DNA of 64,000 nt from Streptomyces sp. Act143. GTDB taxonomy: Bacteria > Actinomycetota > Actinomycetes > Streptomycetales > Streptomycetaceae. The position numbers and the translations under genes were made by a program. This document shows positions 32,804 through 41,570 of the stretch, piece after piece; position 1 is the stretch's first letter, and every line of letters begins with the position of its first letter. The stretch lies in the NCBI RefSeq assembly GCF_003143935.1, contig NZ_QFRX01000001.1, positions 6,770,977 to 6,834,976 of the forward strand. Reading direction: 5' to 3'. A model generated the notes under the pieces. It saw only the letters and a program-made list of their open reading frames with translations. It had not been told where the DNA came from and did not search any database.

Positions 32804-33982
32804 ATGAGCACGACCGGCGCCGCGCCCGCGGTGATCACCTTGACCGACGACGACCTGGAACGCCTCGTCACGCACGCGTCCACGCGCAGCTGGCTGACGG
32901 GTCCCGGACTGCCCGCCGAAATCGGCCTGTTGAGCTTCGCGGAGCTCGACCGCGAGGGGCTGCGGACCCTGACGGACGCCACCGGCGACCCCGACGGGCG
33001 GCTGGCCGTGGACATGCGGGACCAGCTGGTCATAGGCGGACTGCGCGACGACGAGGGCCGGGAGACGGAGTCGGTCCTGCTCGACGGCGTCACGGGCGAG
33101 GTGTCGACGACCGAGTTCTGGTGGGACCGTCCGGACCTCATGGAGCGCCGCCCGCTCGCCCCGTCGCTGGAGAAGCTGGTGCGCTTCGCGACGGCGACGG
33201 AGGAACTGGCGTCCCTGCGCGGCCAGTTCGCGGCCTATGCCGACCGGCACGGCCAGCAGGTGGCCGCGGAGGCATCCCGTCAACTGCTGGCGATCTTCGA
33301 GGAGGGCACGGACGGCGAGGTGCCGGGGTTGTGGCGGGCGGCGGCCCTGATCCGCCCGCTGTCCCTGACGGCCGGGCCGGGGAGGGTGTCAGGGCTCGCG
33401 CTCGACCTCCCGTCGCGGCTCCTGGACCAGGAGTTCGGGCAGGGCGAGATCTGGCGCTTCGAGGAGGTCGACTTCCCCGCGACGCTCACCCACGAACCCA
33501 CCCGCCGCTTCCTGCGCGACACGGGCCTGCCCGAGGACACCGTCCTCTTCCGCCTGGACACCGACGTCCCGCTGCCGACCCTCACCGAGCACCACGCCGA
33601 CGACCCGGCCGCCGAACTCCCGTCGGACGCCGACCACTTGATACGCCTCGGCCACCTCGTCGAGGACAACAGCCTGGTGGTCGACGGCCGGACCGGCGCG
33701 GTCCTGCACTGGAGCGAGCCCGACGGGCGCCTGTACCCGCTGAACACGGACGTCTCCACGCTCGCCTTCACGCTCTGGCTGCTGAGCCGCGAGGCGACGC
33801 TCGACGAGGAGTTGTCGCGGGGGCGGGACCGGGTGCTGGGCGAGCCGCTCGGACCGCACGCCCAGCTGGCGGCCACGATGATCCAGGTCCTGTCGACCGT
33901 CGACCGCACCGGCAGCGTGCCGGACGCCGACTGGCACTACTGGACGGAATCGCTGCGGGACGAGGCGGGCGGGGTGCTCTGA
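32804..33982 (+). CDS. SUKH-4 family protein, tandem domains
   Basis: A 392-residue protein with two SUKH-4-like units (about 10-150 and 195-385). The second has the typical core LIRLGHLVEDNSLVVDGRTG followed by LYPLNTDVSTLAFTLWLL; the first has a degenerate counterpart (VIGGLRDDEGRETESVLLDG). SUKH proteins are immunity proteins against nuclease and deaminase toxins of polymorphic toxin systems, and large multi-domain versions are common in Streptomyces. No toxin lies beside it; the nearest is the RHS gene 27 kb away. ATG 32804 has a weak GGGGGA site. Confidence 0.82.
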   Translation: MSTTGAAPAVITLTDDDLERLVTHASTRSWLTGPGLPAEIGLLSFAELDREGLRTLTDATGDPDGRLAVDMRDQLVIGGLRDDEGRETESVLLDGVTGEVSTTEFWWDRPDLMERRPLAPSLEKLVRFATATEELASLRGQFAAYADRHGQQVAAEASRQLLAIFEEGTDGEVPGLWRAAALIRPLSLTAGPGRVSGLALDLPSRLLDQEFGQGEIWRFEEVDFPATLTHEPTRRFLRDTGLPEDTVLFRLDTDVPLPTLTEHHADDPAAELPSDADHLIRLGHLVEDNSLVVDGRTGAVLHWSEPDGRLYPLNTDVSTLAFTLWLLSREATLDEELSRGRDRVLGEPLGPHAQLAATMIQVLSTVDRTGSVPDADWHYWTESLRDEAGGVL

Positions 33983-34189
33983 CGCCCGCCGGGCTGCTGG
34001 GAGGCACGCCGGGGCGACCCGAACCCAGAGCGCCTTCCCGGCCGGGCCGGCCGTCGGTGCAGTCGCAGCAGCCCGGAGTGTTCGACCCGAGCCGCACCCG
34101 CACCGCTGCCCCCGTTAATGAACGGCCAACTCCCGTTCCCCTCAGGTAGGTTCGGCCGCGACCAGTTGTTCGAAGAGAGGAACGCCGCT

Positions 34190-34594
34190 GTGCGCAAGCT
34201 CCACCGTCGAATGACGACCGCTCTCGGGCTCACCGCGGCCTCCGCGGCGGCGCTCGCCCTGGGCATCGCCCCCGCCCAGGCGGCCGGTGAGGTCTACGAG
34301 GCCTCCAACTCCATCATCTCCTCCGACGTCACCGCGAAGACGTACTTCGCCGCCGACGGCGAGATCCTCACCGCCCTCGACATGCTGAAGGACGGCCACG
34401 GCACGGCCGCCCAGTGGCGCTACAACTCCAGTTCCTCGACCCACTCGTACTACAACGGCTACGGCTACGCCGTCGCCCACGACTGGAACCTCTCCTTCGC
34501 CGAGGGCACCACCCTCCAGATCCGCGCCTGCCTCCAGGACGGCTCGGACGGCACGCCGTACAAGTGCGGCGGCTGGGAGTACGCCAAGGCCTGA
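34190..34594 (+). CDS. small secreted protein, unknown function
   Basis: GTG 34190, with GAGAGG upstream, starts a clear Sec signal peptide (RKLHRRMTTALGLTAASAAALALG, cleavage after AQA). The mature protein is about 104 residues. It is rich in Tyr, Ser and Thr (STHSYYNGYGYAVAHDWNLSF) and ends in IRACLQDGSDGTPYKCGGWEYAKA with two cysteines that could pair. It resembles small secreted beta-sandwich proteins of Streptomyces, but I do not recognise a named family. An upstream ATG (34118) would lack a proper signal. Confidence 0.78.
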   Translation: MRKLHRRMTTALGLTAASAAALALGIAPAQAAGEVYEASNSIISSDVTAKTYFAADGEILTALDMLKDGHGTAAQWRYNSSSSTHSYYNGYGYAVAHDWNLSFAEGTTLQIRACLQDGSDGTPYKCGGWEYAKA

Positions 34595-34610
34595 CCCCGA
34601 CGCACCGGAA

Positions 34611-34637
34611 GGGCGGCGCCCACCGGGGTCGCCGCCC
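34611..34637 (+). terminator. hairpin after the small secreted protein gene
   Basis: GGGCGGCG (34611-34618) pairs with CGCCGCCC (34630-34637) around an 11-base loop, 16 bases after the stop codon. It precedes the oppositely oriented tRNA gene. Confidence 0.65.
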
Positions 34638-34657
34638 TGCCTGCGTGCTCGGCACAG

Positions 34658-34729
34658 AGGCCGTGGCGGGAATCGAACCCGCGTAATCCGCTTTGCAGGC
34701 GGATCCCTGAGCCACTCGGGCACACGGCC
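34658..34729 (-). tRNA. tRNA-Cys (GCA)
   Basis: The minus strand folds as a complete cloverleaf. The acceptor stem is GGCCGTG/CACGGCC with discriminator U, the anticodon stem TCCGC/GCGGA has loop CTGCAAA (anticodon GCA), and the T-arm is GCGGG-TTCGATT-CCCGC. The D-arm contains GAGTGGCTCAGG. The CCA end is not encoded. The length is 72 bases. Confidence 0.96.
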
Positions 34730-34946
34730 GGGAAGGGTACGGAGCCCGAACTCCGTTCCGCACTCGGTGAGATGACCGTACGGGCGGGCCGGGAGAGGGC
34801 TCAAGCAGACCGGGCGCCCTGCAACGGGACTGCCATACGCCGTTCACGAAGAGGGGGCGGAGGCGCTGGTCGTACGACCAAGGTCCCATCCCCGGGCCAC
34901 CTCCCGACAGGGGCTAAACCGGGTCGTGGCCCTTACCCTGGCGACC

Positions 34947-36401
34947 ATGACCACCCTCGAACCGCGCGACACCGACGTCCCGCACACCACCCCCGACCTG
35001 CCCGCCGCCGTGGAGGAAGGGGTGCTGAGCCGGACGTACCGGGCGCTCAGTGTCGGGATCGTCTCGGTCGTGCTGCTCATCGCCTTCGAGGCGACCGCCG
35101 TCGGGACGGCGATGCCGGTGGCGGCGCGCGAGCTGGACGGGGTGTCGCTGTACGCGTTCGCGTTCTCGGGGTACTTCACGACCTCCCTCTTCGGCATGGT
35201 GCTCTCCGGGCAGTGGTCCGACCGGCGCGGTCCGCTCGGGCCGCTGACCACCGGCATCGCCTCCTTCGCGGCCGGGCTGATGCTGTCCGGGACCGCGGGG
35301 GCCATGTGGCTGTTCATCCTCGGGCGGGCCGTGCAGGGGTTCGGCGGCGGGCTGGTCATCGTCGCGCTGTACGTCGTCGTCGGGAGGGCCTATCCAGAGC
35401 GGCTGCGGCCCGCGATCATGGCCGCCTTCGCCGCGGGCTGGGTCGTACCGTCCATCGTCGGGCCGCTCGCGTCGGGCGCGGTGACCGAGCATCTGGGCTG
35501 GCGGTGGGTGTTCGTCGGCATCCCGGTGCTCGTGGTCTTCCCGCTCGCCCTCGCCCTGCCGCAGATCCGGCGGCGGGCCGGAGGGCCGGTCGACGGCTCC
35601 GCCCGCACCGCCTCCTTCGACCGGCGCCGCATCCGTCTCGCCCTCGGCATCTCGCTGGGCGCGGGCCTCCTCCAGTACGCCGCCCAGGATCTGCGGTGGC
35701 TCTCGCTGGTCCCGGCCGTCGCGGGCGCCGCGCTCCTCGTGCCCGCCGTGCTCGGGCTGCTGCCCCGCGGCACCTACCGCGCCGCCCGCGGGCTGCCGTC
35801 GGTCGTGCTGCTGCGCGGGGTGGCCGCGGGGGCGTTCATCGCCGCCGAGTCCTTCGTGCCGCTGATGCTGGTCACCCAGCGGGGGCTCACGCCGACGCTC
35901 GCCGGGTTCTCGCTCGCGGCGGGCGGGCTGACGTGGGCGCTGGGGTCGTGGGTGCAGTCGCGGGCGCGGGTGGAGCCGTACCGGGAGCGCCTGATGACCG
36001 CCGGAATGGTGCTGGTGGCCGCGGCCATCGCCGCCGCGCCGAGCGTGCTCATCGACTCGGTGCCGGCCTGGACGGTCGCCGTGGCCTGGGCCTTCGGCTG
36101 CTTCGGGATGGGCCTGGTGATCTCCTCCACCAGTGTGCTGCTGCTCCAGCTCTCCGCCCCCGAGGAGGCCGGCACCAACTCCGCGTCCCTCCAGATCTCC
36201 GATGCCCTGGCGAACGTCGTCCTGCTGGCGGCGGGCGGTGCCGCGTTCGCGGCGCTGGGCGGCGGCGCGGTGAGCCACACGGCGACGGAGGCGTCCGGCA
36301 CGGGCTCGCATCCGGCGGCCTTCGCGGCGGTGTTCCTGCCGATGGCGGGGGTGGCGTTGGTGGGGGCTTGGGTGACGCGGCGGTTGCGGGTGCCCGACTG
36401 A
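34947..36401 (+). CDS. MFS drug/metabolite exporter, 14-helix-like
   Basis: About 484 residues from ATG 34947; GTG 34926 is an alternative. A TACCCT -10-like box sits 7 bases before the ATG, hinting at leaderless expression. The MFS A-motif is GQWSDRRGPLGPLTTG (about 95), and motif C-like PSIVGPLASGAVTEHLGWRWVF marks a proton antiporter of the DHA type. The substrate is unknown. A cytoplasmic Arg-rich loop (QIRRRAGG) lies mid-protein, and the last helix ends in VTRRLRVPD. It is monocistronic, between tRNA-Cys and a helicase gene. Confidence 0.87.
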   Translation: MTTLEPRDTDVPHTTPDLPAAVEEGVLSRTYRALSVGIVSVVLLIAFEATAVGTAMPVAARELDGVSLYAFAFSGYFTTSLFGMVLSGQWSDRRGPLGPLTTGIASFAAGLMLSGTAGAMWLFILGRAVQGFGGGLVIVALYVVVGRAYPERLRPAIMAAFAAGWVVPSIVGPLASGAVTEHLGWRWVFVGIPVLVVFPLALALPQIRRRAGGPVDGSARTASFDRRRIRLALGISLGAGLLQYAAQDLRWLSLVPAVAGAALLVPAVLGLLPRGTYRAARGLPSVVLLRGVAAGAFIAAESFVPLMLVTQRGLTPTLAGFSLAAGGLTWALGSWVQSRARVEPYRERLMTAGMVLVAAAIAAAPSVLIDSVPAWTVAVAWAFGCFGMGLVISSTSVLLLQLSAPEEAGTNSASLQISDALANVVLLAAGGAAFAALGGGAVSHTATEASGTGSHPAAFAAVFLPMAGVALVGAWVTRRLRVPD

Positions 36402-36408
36402 TGTCGTA

Positions 36409-36470
36409 CCCGTATGACCCCATGCGACGGTGCCGCATGCCCGTATGACCCCCTGCGGCAGTGCCGCATG
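36409..36470. repeat. 31-bp imperfect tandem duplication
   Basis: Two adjacent 31-base copies (36409-36439 and 36440-36470) differ at a few positions. Each contains CCCGTATGACCCC and a near-palindrome ending TGCCGCATG. They lie just after the MFS stop. Read as RNA, each could fold into a hairpin, possibly a terminator duplicated in tandem. The remaining bases to 36679 hold no gene I can support. Confidence 0.8.
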
Positions 36471-36679
36471 CACCCGTACTGCTGAGGGCCGTGGGCGACC
36501 GTCTCGCGAGGACGGCGCGCGAGGCGCTGGTGTCTCCGAGGCCTTGCGGGCGTTGTCCGAGTGAACGGTGTGACCTCGGTCCCACCCTCGGCCGACCCGG
36601 CCCCGTCCGCGCGTTGACACCGCCGGGCCGCCGGTAAGGTGACCCGGTCGTCATACGCACCGGACCCCCTACGGAGACC

Positions 36680-38527
36680 GTGACTACCGCCCGCCCGTCG
36701 CCCGCCACCACCCTCAACGGAGGGCCCTCCGGGCCCGCGCCTATGTCTGCCTCCACCTCCCACCACCTGTCGCCCGCCTTCCCCGGCCGCGCCCCCTGGG
36801 GCACCGCCAGCAAGCTGCGTGCCTGGCAGCAGGGGGCGATGGAGAAGTACATCCAGGAGCAGCCGCGTGACTTCCTCGCGGTGGCGACCCCGGGCGCGGG
36901 CAAGACGACCTTCGCCCTGACCCTCGCCTCCTGGCTGCTGCACCACCACGTCGTGCAGCAGGTGACCGTCGTCGCGCCGACCGAGCACCTGAAGAAGCAG
37001 TGGGCCGAGGCGGCGGCGCGGATAGGGATCAAGCTGGACCCCGAGTACAGCGCGGGACCGCTCGGCAAGGACTACCACGGCGTCGCGGTCACCTACGCGG
37101 GCGTCGGTGTCCGCCCCATGCTGCACCGCAACCGCGTCGAGCAGCGCAAGACCCTCGTCATCCTCGACGAGATCCACCACGCCGGTGACTCCAAGTCGTG
37201 GGGCGAGGCCTGTCTGGAGGCCTTCGAGCCCGCCACCCGCCGGCTCGCGCTCACCGGCACGCCGTTCCGGTCCGACACCAACCCCATCCCCTTCGTGACG
37301 TACGAGGAGGACAACGCCGGGATCAGGAGGTCGGCGGCCGACTACACCTACGGGTACGGCAACGCCCTCGCCGACCACGTCGTCCGCCCGGTGATCTTCC
37401 TCTCCTACAGCGGCAACATGCGCTGGCGCACCAAGGCCGGCGACGAGATCGCCGCGCGGCTCGGCGAGCCGATGACCAAGGACGCGATCAGCCAGGCCTG
37501 GCGCACCGCGCTGGACCCGCGCGGCGAGTGGATGCCGAGCGTGCTGCGCGCCGCCGACCAGCGGCTGACCGAGGTCAGGAAGGCCATCCCGGACGCGGGC
37601 GCGCTCGTCATCGCCTCCGACCAGGACTCCGCCCGCGCCTACGCCAAGCTGATCCGCGAGATCACCGGCACCAAGGCGACCCTCGTGCTCTCCGACGACG
37701 CGGGCGCCTCCAAGCGCATCGACGACTTCAGCGAGAGCAACGACCGCTGGATGGTCGCCGTCCGCATGGTCTCCGAGGGCGTCGACGTCCCGCGCCTCGC
37801 CGTCGGCGTCTACGCCACCACCATCTCCACCCCGCTCTTCTTCGCCCAGGCCGTCGGCCGCTTCGTGCGCTCACGCCGCCGCGGCGAGACGGCGTCCGTC
37901 TTCCTCCCCACCGTCCCCGACCTGCTCACCTTCGCCAACGAGATGGAGGTGGAACGGGACCACGCCCTCGACAAGCCGAAGAAGGAGGGCGAGGAGGACC
38001 CGTACGCCGAGTCCGAGAAGGAGATGGAGGAGGCGAACAAGGAGCAGGACGAGGACACCGGCGAGCAGGAGCAGTTCGCCTTCGAGGCGCTGGAGTCCGA
38101 GGCCGTCTTCGACCGGGTCCTCTACGACGGCGCCGAGTTCGGCATGCAGGCCCACCCCGGGAGCGAGGAGGAGCAGGACTACCTCGGCATCCCCGGGCTG
38201 CTGGAGCCGGACCAGGTGCAGCTGCTGCTCCAGAAGCGGCAGGCCCGCCAGATCGCGCACAGCCGCAAGAAGCCGGACGCCGAGGCGGACCTCCTCGAAC
38301 TGCCCGCCGAGCGGCGGCCCGTCGTCTCCCACAAGGAGATGATGGAGCTCCGCAAGCAGCTCAACACCATGGTCAGCGCGTACGTCCACCAGAGCGGCAA
38401 GCCGCACGGCGTCATCCACACCGAGCTGCGCCGGGTGTGCGGCGGCCCGCCGAGCGCCGAGGCCACGGCCGGGCAGCTGCGGCAGCGCATCGCCAAGGTG
38501 CAGGAGTGGGCCACCCGGATGCGCTGA
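36680..38527 (+). CDS. DEAD/DEAH-box superfamily 2 helicase
   Basis: A 615-residue SF2 helicase. Walker A is ATPGAGKTTFALTLA (about 70), motif Ia VVAPTEHLKKQW, motif II DEIHHAGDSKSWGEA (D-E-x-H, about 162), motif III LTGTPFRSD, motif V VRMVSEGVDVPRLAVG and motif VI QAVGRFVRSRRRGE. An acidic low-complexity insert of about 70 residues (KKEGEEDPYAESEKEMEEAN) separates the helicase core from a C-terminal domain. It is a type common in actinobacteria. Its exact substrate (DNA repair or RNA) is unknown. GTG 36680 has an ACGGAGA site. Confidence 0.9.
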   Translation: MTTARPSPATTLNGGPSGPAPMSASTSHHLSPAFPGRAPWGTASKLRAWQQGAMEKYIQEQPRDFLAVATPGAGKTTFALTLASWLLHHHVVQQVTVVAPTEHLKKQWAEAAARIGIKLDPEYSAGPLGKDYHGVAVTYAGVGVRPMLHRNRVEQRKTLVILDEIHHAGDSKSWGEACLEAFEPATRRLALTGTPFRSDTNPIPFVTYEEDNAGIRRSAADYTYGYGNALADHVVRPVIFLSYSGNMRWRTKAGDEIAARLGEPMTKDAISQAWRTALDPRGEWMPSVLRAADQRLTEVRKAIPDAGALVIASDQDSARAYAKLIREITGTKATLVLSDDAGASKRIDDFSESNDRWMVAVRMVSEGVDVPRLAVGVYATTISTPLFFAQAVGRFVRSRRRGETASVFLPTVPDLLTFANEMEVERDHALDKPKKEGEEDPYAESEKEMEEANKEQDEDTGEQEQFAFEALESEAVFDRVLYDGAEFGMQAHPGSEEEQDYLGIPGLLEPDQVQLLLQKRQARQIAHSRKKPDAEADLLELPAERRPVVSHKEMMELRKQLNTMVSAYVHQSGKPHGVIHTELRRVCGGPPSAEATAGQLRQRIAKVQEWATRMR

Positions 38528-38859
38528 GTCCCTGAGTCGAGGGGGCGCGGGGCGTGTCAGATGCTGTGCCCGCAGGATGCTGTGCGCCGTACGTATCAGG
38601 ACAAACGGAGTAGTCCGTCCCGGCCACTGACCGGATTCTGGACGGAGCCTTCCGCTCAGCGAACCGGCTTCGCTAATGTCCCGCTACGCACACGCCCCGT
38701 GGCAGCGCCGCCGCGGAGCGCAGCCGTGAAGCGACGCGGTCCGGTACGCACGCCGGGCCGCCGGCCGATCGGCGGCCTCTGACGCGCGTCACCGACGGGA
38801 CTCGATGACGCATCCCCGCGGCAAGGCTGCCGACCTCACCACTTGGAGGAGTGGGCGTC
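38528..38859. other. 332-bp non-coding stretch before the IclR gene
   Basis: I see no convincing gene. It contains a short duplication GATGCTGTGC (about 38560 and 38576) and a hairpin with arms GGCCGCCG (38756-38763) and CGGCGGCC (38770-38777) that could be a terminator. The promoter of the IclR gene probably lies between the hairpin and 38840. Confidence 0.6.
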
Positions 38860-39501
38860 GTGACCGCGGAGACCTCTCAGACGCTCGACCGAGGACTGCG
38901 AGTCCTCAAGCTGCTGGCCGATACGGACCACGGGCTGACCGTCACCGAGCTATCCAACAAACTGGGCGTGAACCGGACTGTGGTGTACCGGTTGCTCGCC
39001 ACTCTCGAACAGCACGCTCTCGTACGACGTGATCTGGGCGGTCGCGCCCGGGTCGGCCTCGGTGTGCTCCGCCTGGGCCGCCAGGTGCACCCGCTGGTGC
39101 GCGAGGCCGCGTTGCCGGCCCTGCGTTCCCTCGCCGAGGACATCGGGGCCACGGCCCACCTCACGCTGGTGGACGGCGCGGAGGCGCTGGCCGTCGCCGT
39201 GGTCGAGCCGACGTGGACGGACTACCACGTGGCCTACCGCGCCGGTTTCCGCCACCCGCTGGACCGCGGCGCCGCGGGCCGGGCGATCCTGTCCGCGCGC
39301 ACCCAGCCGTCCGGCGAGCCCGGCTACACCCTCACCCACGGCGAGCTGGAGGCGGGTGCCAGCGGCGCCGCCGCCCCCCTGCTCGGCGTCACGGGCGTCG
39401 AGGGCAGCGTCGGGGTCGTGATGCTGGCGGACGCCGTGCCGGAGCGGGTGGGCCCGCGAGTGATGGACGCGGCACGGGAGGTCGCGGAGGCACTGCGCTG
39501 A
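38860..39501 (+). CDS. IclR-family transcriptional regulator
   Basis: A 213-residue protein. The N-terminal winged helix (SQTLDRGLRVLKLLADTDHG, then VTELSNKLGVNRTVVYRLLA) is followed by an IclR effector domain (AAGRAILSAR, YTLTHGELEAGASGAAAPLL). It is slightly shorter than usual (about 250). I choose GTG 38860 over 38851 because GGAGGA at 38845-38850 would touch the upstream GTG; 38860 has 9-base spacing. The regulated genes are unknown. Neighbours suggest no obvious catabolic target. Confidence 0.9.
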   Translation: MTAETSQTLDRGLRVLKLLADTDHGLTVTELSNKLGVNRTVVYRLLATLEQHALVRRDLGGRARVGLGVLRLGRQVHPLVREAALPALRSLAEDIGATAHLTLVDGAEALAVAVVEPTWTDYHVAYRAGFRHPLDRGAAGRAILSARTQPSGEPGYTLTHGELEAGASGAAAPLLGVTGVEGSVGVVMLADAVPERVGPRVMDAAREVAEALR

Positions 39502-39562
39502 AATCCCGGCAGGGAGCCGGGCCAACCGACGGAGGCACTCCACGCCGACGCCCGGGGCGGAC

Positions 39563-39712
39563 GTGCGGGGCGTGTTCCGTGCTGGGGGTGGACGTGCCTT
39601 GCGCGGTGCGGGGCGTGTTCCGTGCTCGGGGTGGACAAGCCTCGCGCGGTGCAGGGCACGTCCTCGTCCGCCGCAGGGCACGCCCTCGCCCGGTGCAGGG
39701 CACGTCCCGTCG
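39563..39712. repeat. 43-bp tandem duplication followed by 22-24-bp GCAGGGCACG repeats
   Basis: Two 43-base copies begin at 39563 and 39606 (shared GTGCGGGGCGTGTTCCGTGC start). Three shorter GTGCAGGGCACGTCC-type units follow at about 39649, 39673 and 39695. The array fills most of the gap between the IclR gene and the Lon-like protease gene. The end of the IclR transcript and the next promoter must lie in or near it. Confidence 0.8.
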
Positions 39713-39771
39713 ATCGCCCCGTCCAGCCACCGGCGCATGGCCGGAATCGGGCCTCGCGTTAGATTGATCCC

Positions 39772-40563
39772 GTGCTCTCTCGCCTCACGCGCCCCCGGGC
39801 CGTCGCCGTCTGCGCCCTGCCTGTCGTGGCCCTGCTCGCCACCGCGGCCTTCGCGCCGCTGCCGTTCTCGCTGACGCAGCCCGGCATGACGGCGAACGTC
39901 CTCGGCAAGAACCAGGGCACGCCGGTGATCACGATCTCGGGCGCGAAAACCCGTGCGACGACCGGGCAGCTGCGGATGACGACCATCGAGGCGACCAACC
40001 CGGACACGCGTGTCTCCCTCGGGGACGTGCTCGACGCGTGGTTCGCCACGGACCAGGCGGTCATGCCGCGCGACTCGGTGTACCCGAGCGGGCAGTCCAC
40101 GCGGCAGATCGAGCGGCACAACACCGAGCAGATGAAGGAGTCCCAGGACGCGGCGACCGAGGCCGCGCTGAACTACCTGGGCCTGAAGGACGACGGCATC
40201 AAGGTCACGCTGAGGCTGGCGGACGTCGGCGGCCCCAGCGCCGGGCTCCTCTTCTCCCTCGGCATCGTCGACAAGCTGAACGGCAACGGCAGCGGCGGCG
40301 ACCTCACCGGCGGCCAGGTCGTCGCCGGCACGGGCACGATCGACGCCGACGGGACGGTGGGCGCGGTGGGCGGCGTCTCCCTGAAGACGCAGGCCGCGAA
40401 GCGGGACGGGGCGACGGTGTTCCTCGTCCCCGAGGACGAGTGCTCGGACGCGCAGGCTGAACTCCCGAAGGGGCTGCGGCTGATCCCGGTCACCACGCTG
40501 AAGGGCGCGGTGAGCGCGCTGACGGCGCTGGAGACAGGGAAGGGCTCCGTGCCGAGCTGCTAG
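39772..40563 (+). CDS. membrane-anchored Lon-like (S16) protease, YlbL-related
   Basis: A 263-residue protein. An N-terminal membrane anchor (AVAVCALPVVALLATAAFA) is followed by an extracytoplasmic domain and a C-terminal Lon proteolytic domain. The catalytic serine lies in DVGGPSAGLLFSLG (about 155) and the catalytic lysine in GGVSLKTQAAKRDGA (about 205). YlbL/Lon-like proteins usually carry a PDZ domain between anchor and protease; here I see no PDZ, and the protein is correspondingly short. It should act outside the membrane on secreted or membrane proteins. Start GTG 39772. Confidence 0.85.
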   Translation: MLSRLTRPRAVAVCALPVVALLATAAFAPLPFSLTQPGMTANVLGKNQGTPVITISGAKTRATTGQLRMTTIEATNPDTRVSLGDVLDAWFATDQAVMPRDSVYPSGQSTRQIERHNTEQMKESQDAATEAALNYLGLKDDGIKVTLRLADVGGPSAGLLFSLGIVDKLNGNGSGGDLTGGQVVAGTGTIDADGTVGAVGGVSLKTQAAKRDGATVFLVPEDECSDAQAELPKGLRLIPVTTLKGAVSALTALETGKGSVPSC

Positions 40564-40610
40564 GCGCGGGCCGGGCGGGGGCGGGGGAGTGACCTCGGGT
40601 ACCGGCACCC

Positions 40611-41570
40611 CTACTTCACGAACCCCTCCGCCTTCATCCAGTCCAACGCCACCTGATGCGGGTCCTCTCCCTCCACATCCACCTTGGCGTTCAACTCCTG
40701 CGCCACCGTGTTGTTCAGCTTCCTCGTGACCGGGTCCAGGATCTCCTCGATCGCCGGCCACTTCTTCAGCGTCTTGGAGTTGATCTCCGGGGCGGCGTTG
40801 TAGTTGGGGAAGAACTTCTTGTCGTCGGTCATCACCGCCAGGTTCATGGACTTGATGCGCCCGTCGGTGGTGAAGACCTCCCCGTAGGTGCAACTGCCCT
40901 TCTTCACCTGGGTGTAGATGATCCCGGTGTCCATCTGCGTGACGTTCTTCGCCGGGACGCTCATCCCGTACGCCTTCTCCATGCCCGGCAGCCCGTCCGC
41001 GCGGTTGGCGAACTCGCTCTCCACGCACAGCGACACCGCGCCCGGCTCCGACTTCGACAGGGCGGCGACGTCCGACAGCGTCTTCGTGCCGTACTTCTTG
41101 AAGTTGGCCTGGTTCATGGCCAGGGCGTAGGTGTTGTTCAGGGCGGCGGGTCGCAGCCAGGTGAGGCCGTTCCTCAGGTCGGCCTTGCGCACCGCCGCCC
41201 ACTGCGCCTGCGGGTCGGCGATCGGTTCGCTGTTGCCCTGGTACGTGATCCAGGCGGTGCCCGTGTACTCGTACATGCCGTCCGCGTCACCGGACTTGAC
41301 CGCCTCCCGCGCCCCGATGGAGCCCTGGATGCCGGTACGGTCCAGCACGTCCGCGCCCGCCGCCTCGAACGCGATCCCCATGATCGCGCCCAGGACGAGC
41401 TGTTCCGTGAACTCCTTCGACGTCACCGTCAGGCTCGCGCCCTTCAGCGGCTCACCGGCCCCGATCGACCCCGGTCGCACGTCGTCGACCATGGGGGAGC
41501 CGCTCGTCAGGCCGCAGGCCGAGACCAGCAGCAGCACGGCCGCCGACGCCGGCAGTACCCCGCGCCTCAT
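40611..41570 (-). CDS. osmolyte (glycine betaine-type) ABC transporter binding lipoprotein
   Basis: About 319 residues from ATG 41570, which overlaps the upstream permease stop (ATGA). A lipoprotein signal ends at LLLVSACGL. The OpuAC-type fold is recognisable: GASLTVTSKEFTEQLVLGAI, YEYTGTAWITY, TYGEVFTTDGRI and a C-terminal NNTVAQELNAKVDVEGEDP. It binds a quaternary ammonium compound outside the membrane and delivers it to the two permeases. It is the last gene of a four-gene leftward operon. The frame continues upstream through the permease, but that part is not this protein. Confidence 0.88.
   Translation of the reverse strand: MRRGVLPASAAVLLLVSACGLTSGSPMVDDVRPGSIGAGEPLKGASLTVTSKEFTEQLVLGAIMGIAFEAAGADVLDRTGIQGSIGAREAVKSGDADGMYEYTGTAWITYQGNSEPIADPQAQWAAVRKADLRNGLTWLRPAALNNTYALAMNQANFKKYGTKTLSDVAALSKSEPGAVSLCVESEFANRADGLPGMEKAYGMSVPAKNVTQMDTGIIYTQVKKGSCTYGEVFTTDGRIKSMNLAVMTDDKKFFPNYNAAPEINSKTLKKWPAIEEILDPVTRKLNNTVAQELNAKVDVEGEDPHQVALDWMKAEGFVK

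Noticed and set aside
36409..36470. CRISPR-like direct repeats
   Set aside because: Only two adjacent imperfect copies with no spacers and no cas genes in the window.
38561..38782. Small plus-strand open frame of 73 codons before the IclR gene
   Set aside because: No ribosome binding site; Arg/Pro-rich, ends within a hairpin, and no recognisable domain.
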